Assembly: GCF_033110965.1 (NCBI RefSeq)
Contig: NZ_CP137003.1
Span: 1,364,001 to 1,428,000, forward strand
Length of the DNA stretch: 64,000 nucleotides
Direction: 5' to 3'
Source: Raineyella sp. LH-20
GTDB taxonomy: Bacteria > Actinomycetota > Actinomycetes > Propionibacteriales > Propionibacteriaceae
Part shown: one piece after another, positions 1-8,617 of the stretch
How the letters are laid out: every line of letters begins with the position of its first letter
How positions within the stretch are numbered: position 1 is the first letter of the stretch
Position numbers and translations under genes: made by a program
Notes under the pieces: generated by a model
The model's input: only the letters and a program-made list of their open reading frames with translations
Told to the model about the DNA's origin: nothing
Databases searched by the model: none

Positions 1-77
1 ACGAGACCGCCGTCCTTGGCGCGGTAGGGGCGGGTCAGGCCGGGGGACCTGTCGGGGGGCGTGTCGAGACTCGGCAC
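1..77 (-). CDS. CobG-like siroheme/[4Fe-4S] reductase family protein, N-terminus only (cut by left edge)
   Basis: Only the first 25 codons lie in the window, read leftward from a GTG at 77. The peptide contains SPGLTRPYRAKDGGLV, which aligns without gaps to CPGLTRPFRASDGAIV near the N-terminus of the CobG encoded at 794-1915. It is therefore probably a second member of the nitrite/sulfite reductase ferredoxin-like family placed just downstream of cobH. It could be a cobG duplicate or a related assimilatory reductase; the catalytic half lies outside the window. A -10 hexamer 7 nt before the GTG supports this start and a leaderless message. Confidence 0.6.
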   Translation of the reverse strand, partial: MPSLDTPPDRSPGLTRPYRAKDGGL

Positions 78-84
78 AGTGCGG

Positions 85-90
85 ATCTTA
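85..90 (-). promoter_or_regulatory. -10 element of a leaderless promoter (left-edge cobG-like gene)
   Basis: On the minus strand this reads TAAGAT and is followed after 7 nt by the GTG start at 77. No Shine-Dalgarno sequence is visible. The spacing puts transcription initiation at or next to the start codon. Confidence 0.55.
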
Positions 91-143
91 GGCTTTCGAT
101 CCAACTGAAGGGAACCCCACGCCGTGTATTCTCCTCGCCCCGG

Positions 144-797
144 TCAGATCTCTTGCTCCTGAGCCAAGGCGTTGATCGCCGACGTGGCCAGTGCCGAGCC
201 GCCGCGTCGACCGTGGACGACCAGCCATTCCAGACCGTACGGATTCTCCGCCAGCGCCTGCTTCGACTCGGGCGATCCGACGAACCCGACCGGGATGCCG
301 ATCACCGCGGCCGGCCGCGGCCCGCCCGCTGCGACCACCTCGAGCAGCTGGAACAGCGCGGTCGGGGCGTTGCCGATGGCGACCACCGCCCCCTCGAGGC
401 GGTCCCACAAGGACACCGCGGCCGCGGTCTTGGTGGTCTGCCAGGCCGTGGCGATCTCCAGCACCCGAGGGTCGTGCAGGGCACAGATCACGTCGTTGTC
501 GGCCGGCAGCCGGCGTCGGATGATCCCCGAGGCGATCATCGTCGCGTCGGTGTAGATCGGTGCCCCGGCGCGGAGTGCCTCGCGCGCGGCGTCGACGAGA
601 CCGTCGGAGAAGGCGATCTGCGGAGCCAGCGCCGGGTCCCCGGCGGAGTGGATCATCCGGACCGCGACGGTGGACTGCGCCGCGGTGAAGCGGGACAGAT
701 CGGCCTCGGCCCGGATCATCCCGAAGGACGCCCGGTAGATCGAGGCGCCGTCGGTGTCGTAGTCGTAGAGCTTCGGGGGACGGGCGGGGATGGTCAT
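144..797 (-). CDS. cobH: Precorrin-8X methylmutase CobH/CbiC
   Basis: The 217-residue product matches the CobH/CbiC family, which moves a methyl group from C-11 to C-12 of precorrin-8X to give hydrogenobyrinate. The conserved stretch AVRMIHSAGD near residue 45 carries the catalytic histidine. GIPVGFVGSPESK and the C-terminal GGSALA stretch are also typical. I chose the ATG at 797 because it overlaps the cobG stop in an ATGA arrangement, so the two genes are translationally coupled. The full family length is present. A longer upstream extension of the frame runs through cobG and is not coding. Confidence 0.95.
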   Translation of the reverse strand: MTIPARPPKLYDYDTDGASIYRASFGMIRAEADLSRFTAAQSTVAVRMIHSAGDPALAPQIAFSDGLVDAAREALRAGAPIYTDATMIASGIIRRRLPADNDVICALHDPRVLEIATAWQTTKTAAAVSLWDRLEGAVVAIGNAPTALFQLLEVVAAGGPRPAAVIGIPVGFVGSPESKQALAENPYGLEWLVVHGRRGGSALATSAINALAQEQEI

Positions 798-1915
798 GCC
801 ACGGTCACCTCCCGCAGCGCGGACAGCGCGGCGGCCGGATCGGCCGGCGCCAGCAGGTCGACGTGCTCCCCGTGCGGCTTGCCGCAGCGGCGGTCGCAGC
901 CGGAGATGTGCACCGGGCGGTGGACCAACGAGGGATCCTTCCGGGCGGCCTCGACGAGCCGTTCGGCCGCGGCCACCGTGTCGATGCTGGACTTCACACA
1001 GTTCGGCAGGCCGGTGCAGGCGCTGACCGACGCCCACGGATCGGCCGCGTCGACGACGTAGCCGGCAGCGGCGTACGCCTCGGCGTCCCGTGCGGCGCCC
1101 GGCACCAGCACCTGGCGCCACGGGGTCAGCGTGACGTCGGCCAGCACCGGCAGGGCACGGATCATCTCGGCGGTGAACAGCCCGAGCGGCACACCGGCCA
1201 GCAGAGCGTCACCGTACGTTCCGACCGCCAGCGGGCCGGTCACCTGCAGCGGCCGATCGGTCGGGTCAGGGATGTCGTCGCCGAGGTGGTAGGCCAGCTC
1301 GCGGGAGTGCCAGACCGGCCGCTCGGTCTCGGTCCGGGCCAACTGGACCTCCTGGGCCAGGGCGAGCATGGTCGACACCGCATCGGTGCGGGAGACCTCC
1401 CAGGCCCGGCCGTTGTCGAGGGCGACGATCCCGCGCTCTTCGTCCAGCGCCTGGTAGCAGACGTCCCACGGCTCCCCGGCGACGTCGCCGGTGCCGTTGT
1501 CGAAGGCCCACATGAAGCGGCCGGCCAACTGCTCCAGCAGCGGGATCTCCTGGAGCTCCTCGTCCAGTTCGGCGACCATCGGCTGCAGGTCGATCGCACC
1601 CAGCGGGGAGCACAGGATGTTGCGGACCAGCTCGTGCGTCGGCGGGATCAGGCCGGTCGCCCGGACCGCGTCGGCGATCTCGTCGGGGACCGCGCCGTCC
1701 TCCTCGATCGGCAGTGCGCGGACCTGCAGGTTGGTGCGCGTGGTCACCTGCACACGTCCGTCACCCCACCGCTCGGCGATTCCGAGCAGGTGACGCAGGA
1801 CGGCGGTGGGCAGCCGGCCCCCGGGACGGCGTACGCGGACAATGGCTCCGTCGCTGGCCCGGAACGGTCGGGTGAGCCCCGGGCAGCGGTCGATCAGGGG
1901 ACGAGGGTCACTCAT
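794..1915 (-). CDS. cobG: Precorrin-3B synthase CobG
   Basis: The 373-residue product belongs to the nitrite/sulfite reductase ferredoxin-like family. CobG makes precorrin-3B in the oxygen-dependent cobalamin route. The N-terminus (CPGLTRPFRASDGAIVRVR) and the C-terminal cluster motif CTGLPNC ... CDRRC, with CX5C and CX3C spacing, support [4Fe-4S]/sirohaem binding. It is shorter than ordinary sulfite reductases, as expected for CobG. The start at 1915 has a TAGGAT -10 hexamer 7 nt upstream and no Shine-Dalgarno, so the transcript is probably leaderless. cobG and cobH form an operon divergent from cobN. Confidence 0.88.
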   Translation of the reverse strand: MSDPRPLIDRCPGLTRPFRASDGAIVRVRRPGGRLPTAVLRHLLGIAERWGDGRVQVTTRTNLQVRALPIEEDGAVPDEIADAVRATGLIPPTHELVRNILCSPLGAIDLQPMVAELDEELQEIPLLEQLAGRFMWAFDNGTGDVAGEPWDVCYQALDEERGIVALDNGRAWEVSRTDAVSTMLALAQEVQLARTETERPVWHSRELAYHLGDDIPDPTDRPLQVTGPLAVGTYGDALLAGVPLGLFTAEMIRALPVLADVTLTPWRQVLVPGAARDAEAYAAAGYVVDAADPWASVSACTGLPNCVKSSIDTVAAAERLVEAARKDPSLVHRPVHISGCDRRCGKPHGEHVDLLAPADPAAALSALREVTVA

Positions 1916-1922
1916 GGGCGCT

Positions 1923-1928
1923 ATCCTA
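1923..1928 (-). promoter_or_regulatory. -10 element of leaderless cobG promoter
   Basis: The minus strand reads TAGGAT, followed by 7 nt and the cobG ATG. No convincing -35 box was seen. Confidence 0.6.
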
Positions 1929-1992
1929 CGTGCGCCGTAGACGAGGTCTGCGCGGCGGTCGTCTGCCGCGGGCCGAGGGGTGCCGGGATGGC

Positions 1993-2128
1993 TAGGCTGG
2001 GCGGGCGTGCCGCGGATCACATCCGCGGGTCGCAAAAGCCCGTCCGCGCCGCGAGCGCGGCCCGCCGAGAGGGCGGCCGCCCGTCGTGACCAACAGGTCC
2101 ACCCCCCCCGCCGAGGAGCCCGAATCCC
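1993..2128 (+). promoter_or_regulatory. cobN promoter and structured 5' leader
   Basis: A TAGGCT -10 candidate at 1993-1998 would start a leader of about 120 nt before cobN. The leader contains a perfect 7-bp hairpin at 2010-2028 (CCGCGGA, 5-nt loop, TCCGCGG), a GC palindrome at 2048-2061 and a CCGCC/GGCGG hairpin at 2062-2076. A GAGGAG ribosome-binding site lies about 10 nt before the GTG. I could not find the conserved boxes of a cobalamin riboswitch, so the control mechanism is open. Confidence 0.4.
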
Positions 2129-5100
2129 GTGACGACCATCGCCCTGTTGTCCACCTCCGACACCGACCTGCTGTCCGCCCGGGCCAGCGGCGCGGATTGG
2201 GTCTGGGCGAATCCGACCCGGGCCGACGAGGCCGAGGTGGCCCGGCTGACCGCGGCCGCGGATCTGATCGTCTTCCGCTTCCTCGGCGGCCCCCAGGAGC
2301 TGCCGGCGACGTACGCCGCCGCCCGCGCCGCCGGCCGGCCGCTGGTGGTGCTCGGCGGTGAACAGCGCCCGGACGCCGCCCTGATGGCGCTGTCGACGGT
2401 GCCGATCGGGGTCGCGGCGCAGACCCACGTCTACCTGGCCCAGGGCGGCGCCGAGAACCTGCGGCAGGTGCACGGCTTCCTGTCCGACACCGTGCTGTTG
2501 ACCGGGGAGGGCTTCGAACCGCCGGCCGAGCAGCCGCTCTGGGGGGTGCTGCGGGAGGTGGAGCCGGCTGCGTCCCCCGGCTCGGCTGGGTCGCCCGCCG
2601 GCACCGACGCCCCGAGCCCCCGGCCGCGGATCGGCATCCTCTTCTACCGGGCCCAGTGGGCTGCGGGGAACGTGGCGTACGCCGAGGCACTCGCCGACGC
2701 GATCGACGCGGCCGGCGGGACCGGGGTGCCGATCTTCGCCGCCTCGTTGCGGGAGGCTCCGGCCGATCTGCTGGCGCACCTGGGGACGTACGACGCCCTG
2801 GTCACCACCGTGCTCGCCGCCGGCGGCACCCGCGCGGCGACCGCCCAGGCCGGCGGGGATGACGAATCGTGGGACGTCGACGCGCTGGCCCGGCTCGACG
2901 TGCCGATCCTGCAGGGACTCTGCCTGACCTGGAGCAGGGCGGCATGGGCCGCCTCCGACGAGGGGATGACGCCGCTGGACGTCGCCTCGCAGGTGGCGGT
3001 GCCGGAGTTCGACGGGCGGATCATCACCGTCGCCTTCTCCTTCAAGGAGGCCGACGCCGACGGGCTGCCGCACTACGTCGCCGACCCGGAGCGCACCCGC
3101 CGGGTCGCCGAACTCGCCGTCCACCACGCCCGGCTGCGGCATATCCCGCCCGCCCAGCGTCGGATCGCCATCGTGCTGTCGGCCTACCCGACCAAGCACG
3201 CCCGGATCGGCAACGCCGTCGGCCTGGACACCCCGGTCTCGCTGATCCGGCTGCTGGCGGCGCTGCGGGCGGCCGGCTACGACCTCGGTGCGCCCGGCGA
3301 CATCCCCGGCACCGAGGCGTACGCCGATCTGGCGGCCCGGGTCGGCGCCGTGCCCGCGGGGGAGACCGAGGACACCACCCGCGGCAACGCGCTGATCCAC
3401 GCCATCATCGCGGCCGGCGGCCAGGACGAGGACTGGCTGACCGCCGAGCAGCTGTCCGGCCAGCCGATCCGGATCCCGGCGGCCCGCTACCGGGAGTGGT
3501 TCGCCGGCTTCCCCGCCGGACTGCGGGAGGCGGTCACCGGGGCCTGGGGCCAGGCGCCGGGTGAGCTCTTCGTGGATCGTACGAGCCCGGACTCCGGCGA
3601 CCCGGACGGCGAGATCGTTTCGGCCGCCCTGCGCGCCGGCAACGTGGTCATCCTGGTGCAGCCGCCGCGCGGCTTCGGGGAGAACCCGATCGCGATCTAC
3701 CACGACCCGGACCTGCCGCCGACCCACCACTACCTCGCGACCTACCGCTGGCTGGCCGAGGATTTCGGCGCCGACGCGATCGTCCACCTCGGCAAGCACG
3801 GCAACCTGGAGTGGCTGCCCGGCAAGAACCTCGCGCTGTCCGCGGCCGACGGGCCCGACGCGGCGCTGGGCTCGCTGCCGGTGGTCTACCCGTTCCTGGT
3901 CAACGATCCCGGCGAGGGCACCCAGGCGAAGCGGCGCGCCCACGCCACGATCGTCGATCACCTGATCCCGCCGATGGCCAGGGCCGAGACGTACGGCGAC
4001 ATCGCCCGGCTGGAGCAACTGCTGGACGAGTACGGCAACGTACGGGCGATGGACCCGGCCAAGGCCCCGGCCCTGCAGGCGGAGATCTGGACGTTGATCC
4101 GGGCCGCCCGGATGGACGCCGAACTCGGCCTGGACGACCGTCCCGAAGGGGATGCCTTCGACGATTTCGTGGCGCACGTCGACGGCTGGCTGTGCGAGAT
4201 CAAGGACGTGCAGATCCGCGACGGCCTGCACGTCCTCGGCCGGGTGCCCGAAGGGGAGGAACTGATCAACCTGGTGCTGGCCGTGCTGCGCGCCGGCCAG
4301 GTGTTCGGCGGTGCGGTGAACGCTGTGCCGGGGCTGCGCCGGGCGCTCGGTCTCGCCGACGATGCGGCGCTGACCGAGGTCGACCGGGTGGAGGGGCTGG
4401 CACATGCGCTGGTCGCCGGGCTGGCCGCGCGCGGCTGGGAGGTGGCGGCTGTCGACGAAGTGGTGGCCGAGGTGCTGGGCGCCGCGGACGGTGAGACCGC
4501 CGTGGACACCGCGGATGCCACGGCCGCCGCGGACGGTGCGGCCTCTCGGGCCGTTGCCACGGTCTCGGCCTTTGACCGGGCCGTGGTGGCCGCGTCGCTG
4601 CGGTTCGCCTGCGAGGAGGTCGTCCCCCGGCTGCTCGGCACGGCCGGCGAGATCGACGCGGTGCTGCACGCCCTCGACGGCGGCTACGTCCCGGCCGGCC
4701 CGTCCGGGTCGCCGCTGCGCGGCCTGGTCAACGTGTTGCCGACCGGCCGGAACTTCTACTCCGTCGACCCGAAGGCGATCCCGTCCCGGCTGGCGTACGA
4801 GACCGGCTCGGCGATGGCGGAGTCGGTCGTCACCCGCTACCGCGAGGAGACCGGCGAGTATCCCCAGTCGGTCGGCCTGTCGGTCTGGGGCACCTCGGCG
4901 ATGCGGACCTCCGGGGACGACGTCGCCGAGGTCCTCGCCCTGATGGGCGTGCTGCCCCGCTGGGACGAGGCGTCCCGGCGGGTCACCGGCTTGGACGTGG
5001 TGCCGCTGGCCGAGCTGGGCCGCCCCCGGATCGACGTGACCGTACGCATCTCCGGCTTCTTCCGCGACGCTTTCCCACACGTCATCGCGATGCTCGACGA

Positions 5101-5923
5101 CGCGGTGCGACTGGTCGCCGGGCTCGACGAGGCCGACGAGGACAACTACGTCCGCGCCCACACCCGGGCCGATCGGGTCGCGCACGGCGACGAGCGCCGG
5201 GCCACCACCCGGATCTTCGGCTCGAAGCCCGGATCGTACGGCGCCGGCATCCTGCCGCTGATCGAGGCGGGCAACTGGCGCACCGACGCCGATCTCGCCG
5301 AGGTCTACACCACCTGGGGCGGGTATGCGTACGGCCGCGACATGGACGGCCGACCGGCCCGCGACGACATGGAGACGAACTACCGCCGGATCCAGGTCGC
5401 CGCGAAGAACGTCGACACCCGCGAGCACGACATCGCCGATTCCGACGACTACTTCCAGTACCACGGCGGCATGGTCGCCACGGTCCGGGCGCTGACCGGC
5501 GCCGATCCCAAGGCGTACGTCGGTGATTCGACGGTGCCCGACGCGGTCCGTACCCGGTCCCTGGCCGAGGAGACCGCTCGGGTGTTCCGCTCCCGGGTGG
5601 TCAACCCGCGTTGGATCGCCGCGATGCAGCGCCATGGCTACAAGGGGGCGTTCGAGCTGGCCGCGACGGTGGACTACCTGTTCGGCTTCGACGCCACCGC
5701 CGGGGTGGTGGACGACTGGATGTACGAGCAACTGGCCGGGGCGTACGTGCTGGACGAGGACACCCAGCGGTTCCTGCGGCACGCGAACCCGTGGGCGCTG
5801 AACGGGATCATCGAGAAGCTCCACGAGGCGGCCGACCGCGGCCTGTGGGAGCAGCCGGACCCCGAGCTGCTGGCCCGGATGCAGCAGGTCTACCTGGACG
5901 TGGAGGGCGATCTGGAGGAGTGA
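2129..5923 (+). CDS. cobN: Cobaltochelatase subunit CobN
   Basis: This 1264-residue protein is the large subunit of the ATP-dependent cobaltochelatase, which inserts cobalt into hydrogenobyrinic acid a,c-diamide. It belongs to the CobN/magnesium-chelatase H family and has the usual full length. Recognisable blocks include AIVHLGKHGNLEWLPGK near residue 550, ERTRRVAELAVHHARLR near 315 and the C-terminal GGYAYGRDMDGR region near 1065. The GTG at 2129 follows GAGGAG and yields the canonical short N-terminus. The partner ATPase subunits CobS and CobT are not in the window. The gene is transcribed away from cobGH. Confidence 0.95.
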   Translation: MTTIALLSTSDTDLLSARASGADWVWANPTRADEAEVARLTAAADLIVFRFLGGPQELPATYAAARAAGRPLVVLGGEQRPDAALMALSTVPIGVAAQTHVYLAQGGAENLRQVHGFLSDTVLLTGEGFEPPAEQPLWGVLREVEPAASPGSAGSPAGTDAPSPRPRIGILFYRAQWAAGNVAYAEALADAIDAAGGTGVPIFAASLREAPADLLAHLGTYDALVTTVLAAGGTRAATAQAGGDDESWDVDALARLDVPILQGLCLTWSRAAWAASDEGMTPLDVASQVAVPEFDGRIITVAFSFKEADADGLPHYVADPERTRRVAELAVHHARLRHIPPAQRRIAIVLSAYPTKHARIGNAVGLDTPVSLIRLLAALRAAGYDLGAPGDIPGTEAYADLAARVGAVPAGETEDTTRGNALIHAIIAAGGQDEDWLTAEQLSGQPIRIPAARYREWFAGFPAGLREAVTGAWGQAPGELFVDRTSPDSGDPDGEIVSAALRAGNVVILVQPPRGFGENPIAIYHDPDLPPTHHYLATYRWLAEDFGADAIVHLGKHGNLEWLPGKNLALSAADGPDAALGSLPVVYPFLVNDPGEGTQAKRRAHATIVDHLIPPMARAETYGDIARLEQLLDEYGNVRAMDPAKAPALQAEIWTLIRAARMDAELGLDDRPEGDAFDDFVAHVDGWLCEIKDVQIRDGLHVLGRVPEGEELINLVLAVLRAGQVFGGAVNAVPGLRRALGLADDAALTEVDRVEGLAHALVAGLAARGWEVAAVDEVVAEVLGAADGETAVDTADATAAADGAASRAVATVSAFDRAVVAASLRFACEEVVPRLLGTAGEIDAVLHALDGGYVPAGPSGSPLRGLVNVLPTGRNFYSVDPKAIPSRLAYETGSAMAESVVTRYREETGEYPQSVGLSVWGTSAMRTSGDDVAEVLALMGVLPRWDEASRRVTGLDVVPLAELGRPRIDVTVRISGFFRDAFPHVIAMLDDAVRLVAGLDEADEDNYVRAHTRADRVAHGDERRATTRIFGSKPGSYGAGILPLIEAGNWRTDADLAEVYTTWGGYAYGRDMDGRPARDDMETNYRRIQVAAKNVDTREHDIADSDDYFQYHGGMVATVRALTGADPKAYVGDSTVPDAVRTRSLAEETARVFRSRVVNPRWIAAMQRHGYKGAFELAATVDYLFGFDATAGVVDDWMYEQLAGAYVLDEDTQRFLRHANPWALNGIIEKLHEAADRGLWEQPDPELLARMQQVYLDVEGDLEE

Positions 5924-5991
5924 CCCCAGATTCGGCTCGTGTTGCGGTGGCCACTCCTGTCGCGTACGAGATCGGTGGGCCGACCCTGACG

Positions 5992-7356
5992 TCAGTGCTC
6001 CCGGTGATGCCGCAGGATCCGCCCCACCAGATGCCACGTGGTCGGCGGATCGGCGCGGGTGAAGGCCCACTCCGGGTCGGTGAGCATCCGGGCGCCGGAG
6101 AGCCCGGCCACCATGGCGATCACCACGAGCAGGGTCGACACGCCGTTCTGCATCGCCTGGACGACGTCGGCCTGGTCGAAGTAGAGCAGCGTCCGCAGCG
6201 CGGCCGACCCGGGGATCGACACCAGCACGGTCGGGACGGTCATGATGATCTTCTCCATCGAGAAGAGCCGGGCGGCCCCGGCGCACAGCAGTCCCATCAG
6301 GAAGCAGCCGACGAACGTCGCCACATGCGGCTTCACGCCGGCCTGCAGCATCAGCAGCCGGGGCGTGTTGCCGAGGATCGCGACGACCGCAGAGGCCAGC
6401 GCCATCCGCCACGGCGAGTTGAACATCGTCGCCCAGCCGAACACTGCGAAGAAGCTCGCCGCCAGCAGGGCCGCCCAGACGGCCACCGGGTCGCCGGCCA
6501 GCGGAGGCACGGCGGCGGGGGAGACACCGCTGAGGGTCGCGACGCCCCACACGCCGATCGCCATCGCCAGCAGCACCATCGCGGCGTACATCAGGCGCGG
6601 GATGCCGGTCACCAGGTCGATCCGGGTCAGATCGAGGCCGGCGGTGACCAGCGGGAAACCCGGGATCAGAAAGATCGCCGCGCAGACCAGCCCGGCCGCC
6701 ATCCGTTCACTCGGGCCGCCCAGGGCCAGGTCGAGCAGGTCGGTGAAGCCGACGTACAGTCCGGTCGCGGTGGCGGCCGAGGCCATCACCACAGCCAGGT
6801 GGTTGAGCTGCCAGCGGCTGAGCGTACGGTGCAGCCAGTACGCCAGGGCGGAGGCGGGCAGCACGGCGAGGACCTCGCGCCACCCGCCGTTGCTGAGCAC
6901 CGTGACCGAACCGCAGGCCAGCGCGACGAGCAGCACCAGCCCCCAGGTCGGGTAGAGCCGGGGGGTCCGTTCGACGTCGTCCAGCATCGCGTTGACCTCG
7001 GCCACACTCGCGCGCGACGGCAGACTGTGGGCCAGCTCCTGCATCATCGCGATCCGGTGGGCGTTCACGCCCGGCGCGCTGATCTCGGCGACCTGGGTGC
7101 GGAAGATGTCGCGCCGCTGCACGGTGAGGACGATGTCGGTGTAGGTCACCTGCGCCCTGATCCGGCCGATCCCGACCGTACGCGCCACCGCCTGCATCAC
7201 CTCGCGCACCCGCAGGCCGGAAGTGCCGGCGACCAGCATCATGATGCCGGCGCGGAGCACCACGTCCGAGCGGCGGATCAGGTGGCGCGGCTCCAGGGCA
7301 TCCTCGTGCTCGTGTTCGTCGAACGGCGGTTCTGCATCGGGGTCGGAGGTGTCCAC
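5992..7356 (-). CDS. thrE: Threonine/serine exporter family protein (ThrE-like)
   Basis: The 454-residue membrane protein matches the ThrE family. A cytoplasmic N-terminal half is followed by a polytopic half with about ten hydrophobic segments from residue 150 onward. Both halves, often separate proteins elsewhere, are fused here as in Corynebacterium ThrE. Typical signatures are LRVREVMQAVARTVG near residue 48 and FLIPGFPLVTAGLDL near 235. The family exports threonine and serine by proton antiport. The GTG start at 7356 has TACCGT 6 nt upstream and no Shine-Dalgarno, so it is probably leaderless and transcribed separately from cobF. Confidence 0.88.
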   Translation of the reverse strand: MDTSDPDAEPPFDEHEHEDALEPRHLIRRSDVVLRAGIMMLVAGTSGLRVREVMQAVARTVGIGRIRAQVTYTDIVLTVQRRDIFRTQVAEISAPGVNAHRIAMMQELAHSLPSRASVAEVNAMLDDVERTPRLYPTWGLVLLVALACGSVTVLSNGGWREVLAVLPASALAYWLHRTLSRWQLNHLAVVMASAATATGLYVGFTDLLDLALGGPSERMAAGLVCAAIFLIPGFPLVTAGLDLTRIDLVTGIPRLMYAAMVLLAMAIGVWGVATLSGVSPAAVPPLAGDPVAVWAALLAASFFAVFGWATMFNSPWRMALASAVVAILGNTPRLLMLQAGVKPHVATFVGCFLMGLLCAGAARLFSMEKIIMTVPTVLVSIPGSAALRTLLYFDQADVVQAMQNGVSTLLVVIAMVAGLSGARMLTDPEWAFTRADPPTTWHLVGRILRHHREH

Positions 7357-7362
7357 CGCCCC

Positions 7363-7368
7363 ACGGTA
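7363..7368 (-). promoter_or_regulatory. -10 element of leaderless thrE promoter
   Basis: The minus strand reads TACCGT, 6 nt before the GTG start of the exporter gene. Confidence 0.5.
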
Positions 7369-7437
7369 AGGCTGGGCTTTCCTCGGACCGACCTGGGGGT
7401 GGGCCTTCGCCGGTGATCCGAGGAGTCCGGCCGGCGA

Positions 7438-7734
7438 TCAGGCGATCCTGAACGTCTCGTCGCCGATCTCGACCTCGACGCGGAGTTTCCCGCCGATCGC
7501 CGCCACATAACGGCGAAGCGTGTCGACCTGGGTGTGCTCGATGTCGCCGCTCTCGATGCGCGACACCCGCTTCTGGCTCACGTCGAGGTGCTCGGCGACC
7601 CGGACCTGGGTCAGGTGACACTGCTCCCGGATATCGCGCAGCCGATAGGCGCGCACCTCGGGGTCGGCCGGACGTCCCGGGCGCCTCTCCGGCTCGATCG
7701 GACGCCTGTCGCTGGCGTGCTCGTCGCGGTTCAT
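7438..7734 (-). CDS. XRE-family HTH protein, HigA antitoxin-like, no toxin partner
   Basis: The 98-residue product has a charged N-terminal arm of about 30 residues, a Cro/C1-type helix-turn-helix at about 32-85 (LRDIREQCHLTQVRVAEHLDVSQKRVSRIESGD) and a short tail ending KLRVEVEIGDETFRIA. This arrangement is typical of antitoxins of HigB/RelE-type systems. No small RelE/HigB-like ORF lies on either side: the upstream gene is cobF (23 bp away) and the downstream gene is thrE. It may be a solitary antitoxin remnant or a recruited regulator read through from cobF. Confidence 0.8.
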   Translation of the reverse strand: MNRDEHASDRRPIEPERRPGRPADPEVRAYRLRDIREQCHLTQVRVAEHLDVSQKRVSRIESGDIEHTQVDTLRRYVAAIGGKLRVEVEIGDETFRIA

Positions 7735-7757
7735 CTCGTCGTCCCTGGACCGGGCGA

Positions 7758-8528
7758 CTAGGGGCGCAACAGGTAGGTGTCCATCACCCAGCCGTGCTCC
7801 TCGCGGAGCCTGGCCCGCAGCGCCACCAGGTCGTCGATCACGTCGGCCAGACGTCCGCTGAGCAGCACCTCGTGCGGGCCGCCGAGATAGGCACCCCAGT
7901 AGATGGTCAGGTCGGGGTAGCGGTCGACCAGTTCGCGGCAGGTGAGGTAGCCGTCCAGCATCACGACGACGTCGCCGAGGTCGGGGACGTACTCCTCGAC
8001 CAGCCGGCGGCCGGTGGTGACGTGGATCGAGGTGCCGATCCGGTTCAGCGCGATGGCGTGCCGCGCCGCCAGCAGCTGCGGGGCGCTGATGCCGGGGATC
8101 ACCCGTACGTCGAAGGGGCCGCACACCGGGCGCAGCCGGTCGACCACGCGCAGGGTGGAGTCGTAGAACGCCGGGTCGCCCCACACCAGGAACCCGACCT
8201 GGGCGTCGGCGGGCAGCCCCTCGATGATGTCGGCGTACGCGCGGACCCGGGCGTCGTACCAGTCCCGGACCCCCTCGGTGTACGCCGCGGTGTCACGCTC
8301 GGCGTCGGGCCCGCGGCGCGGATCGGGCACCTCGACGAAGCGGTACGGGTGGGAGTCGCCGATGAAGCGTTCGCACAGGGCCTGGCGGGCCTCGACCAGA
8401 TCGTGCTTGACCTCGCCCTTGTCGGCGACGAGGAAGACGTCGACCGTACGGAGGGCCTCCGCCGCCTCGTACGTGACGAGGCCCGGATCGCCCGTGCCGA
8501 TGCCGATCACCCAGATTGTGCTGACCAT
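7758..8528 (-). CDS. cobF: Precorrin-6A synthase (deacetylating) CobF
   Basis: The 256-residue SAM-dependent methyltransferase carries the tetrapyrrole methylase signature VIGIGTGDPGLVTYEAAEAL at its N-terminus and VWGDPAFYDSTLR near residue 115. CobF methylates C-1 of precorrin-5 with loss of the acetyl group and belongs to the aerobic pathway. I prefer the ATG at 8528 because an AGGA motif lies 8 nt upstream; another in-frame ATG at 8537 would add three residues. The gene is separated from the other cob genes by an esterase gene and followed closely by the HTH gene. Confidence 0.92.
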   Translation of the reverse strand: MVSTIWVIGIGTGDPGLVTYEAAEALRTVDVFLVADKGEVKHDLVEARQALCERFIGDSHPYRFVEVPDPRRGPDAERDTAAYTEGVRDWYDARVRAYADIIEGLPADAQVGFLVWGDPAFYDSTLRVVDRLRPVCGPFDVRVIPGISAPQLLAARHAIALNRIGTSIHVTTGRRLVEEYVPDLGDVVVMLDGYLTCRELVDRYPDLTIYWGAYLGGPHEVLLSGRLADVIDDLVALRARLREEHGWVMDTYLLRP

Positions 8529-8617
8529 GGGGGTCATCCTGCCACCCGTGGATCGGGTCGTCGGCCGGGGTCAGTGGGCCGGTCGGCCCGCCGTCTGGTA
8601 GGGCCGGACCTCGGACC

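Noticed and set aside
1916-2128. Cobalamin riboswitch upstream of cobN
   Set aside because: The leader is structured but the conserved B12-box segments could not be found by eye; I list it only as a structured leader.
794-6550. A 1918-codon open frame on the minus strand opposite cobN
   Set aside because: Only its end is real (cobG). The rest is an antisense shadow caused by very high GC; it is rich in Arg, Gly and Val with no domain, and cobN on the other strand is certain.
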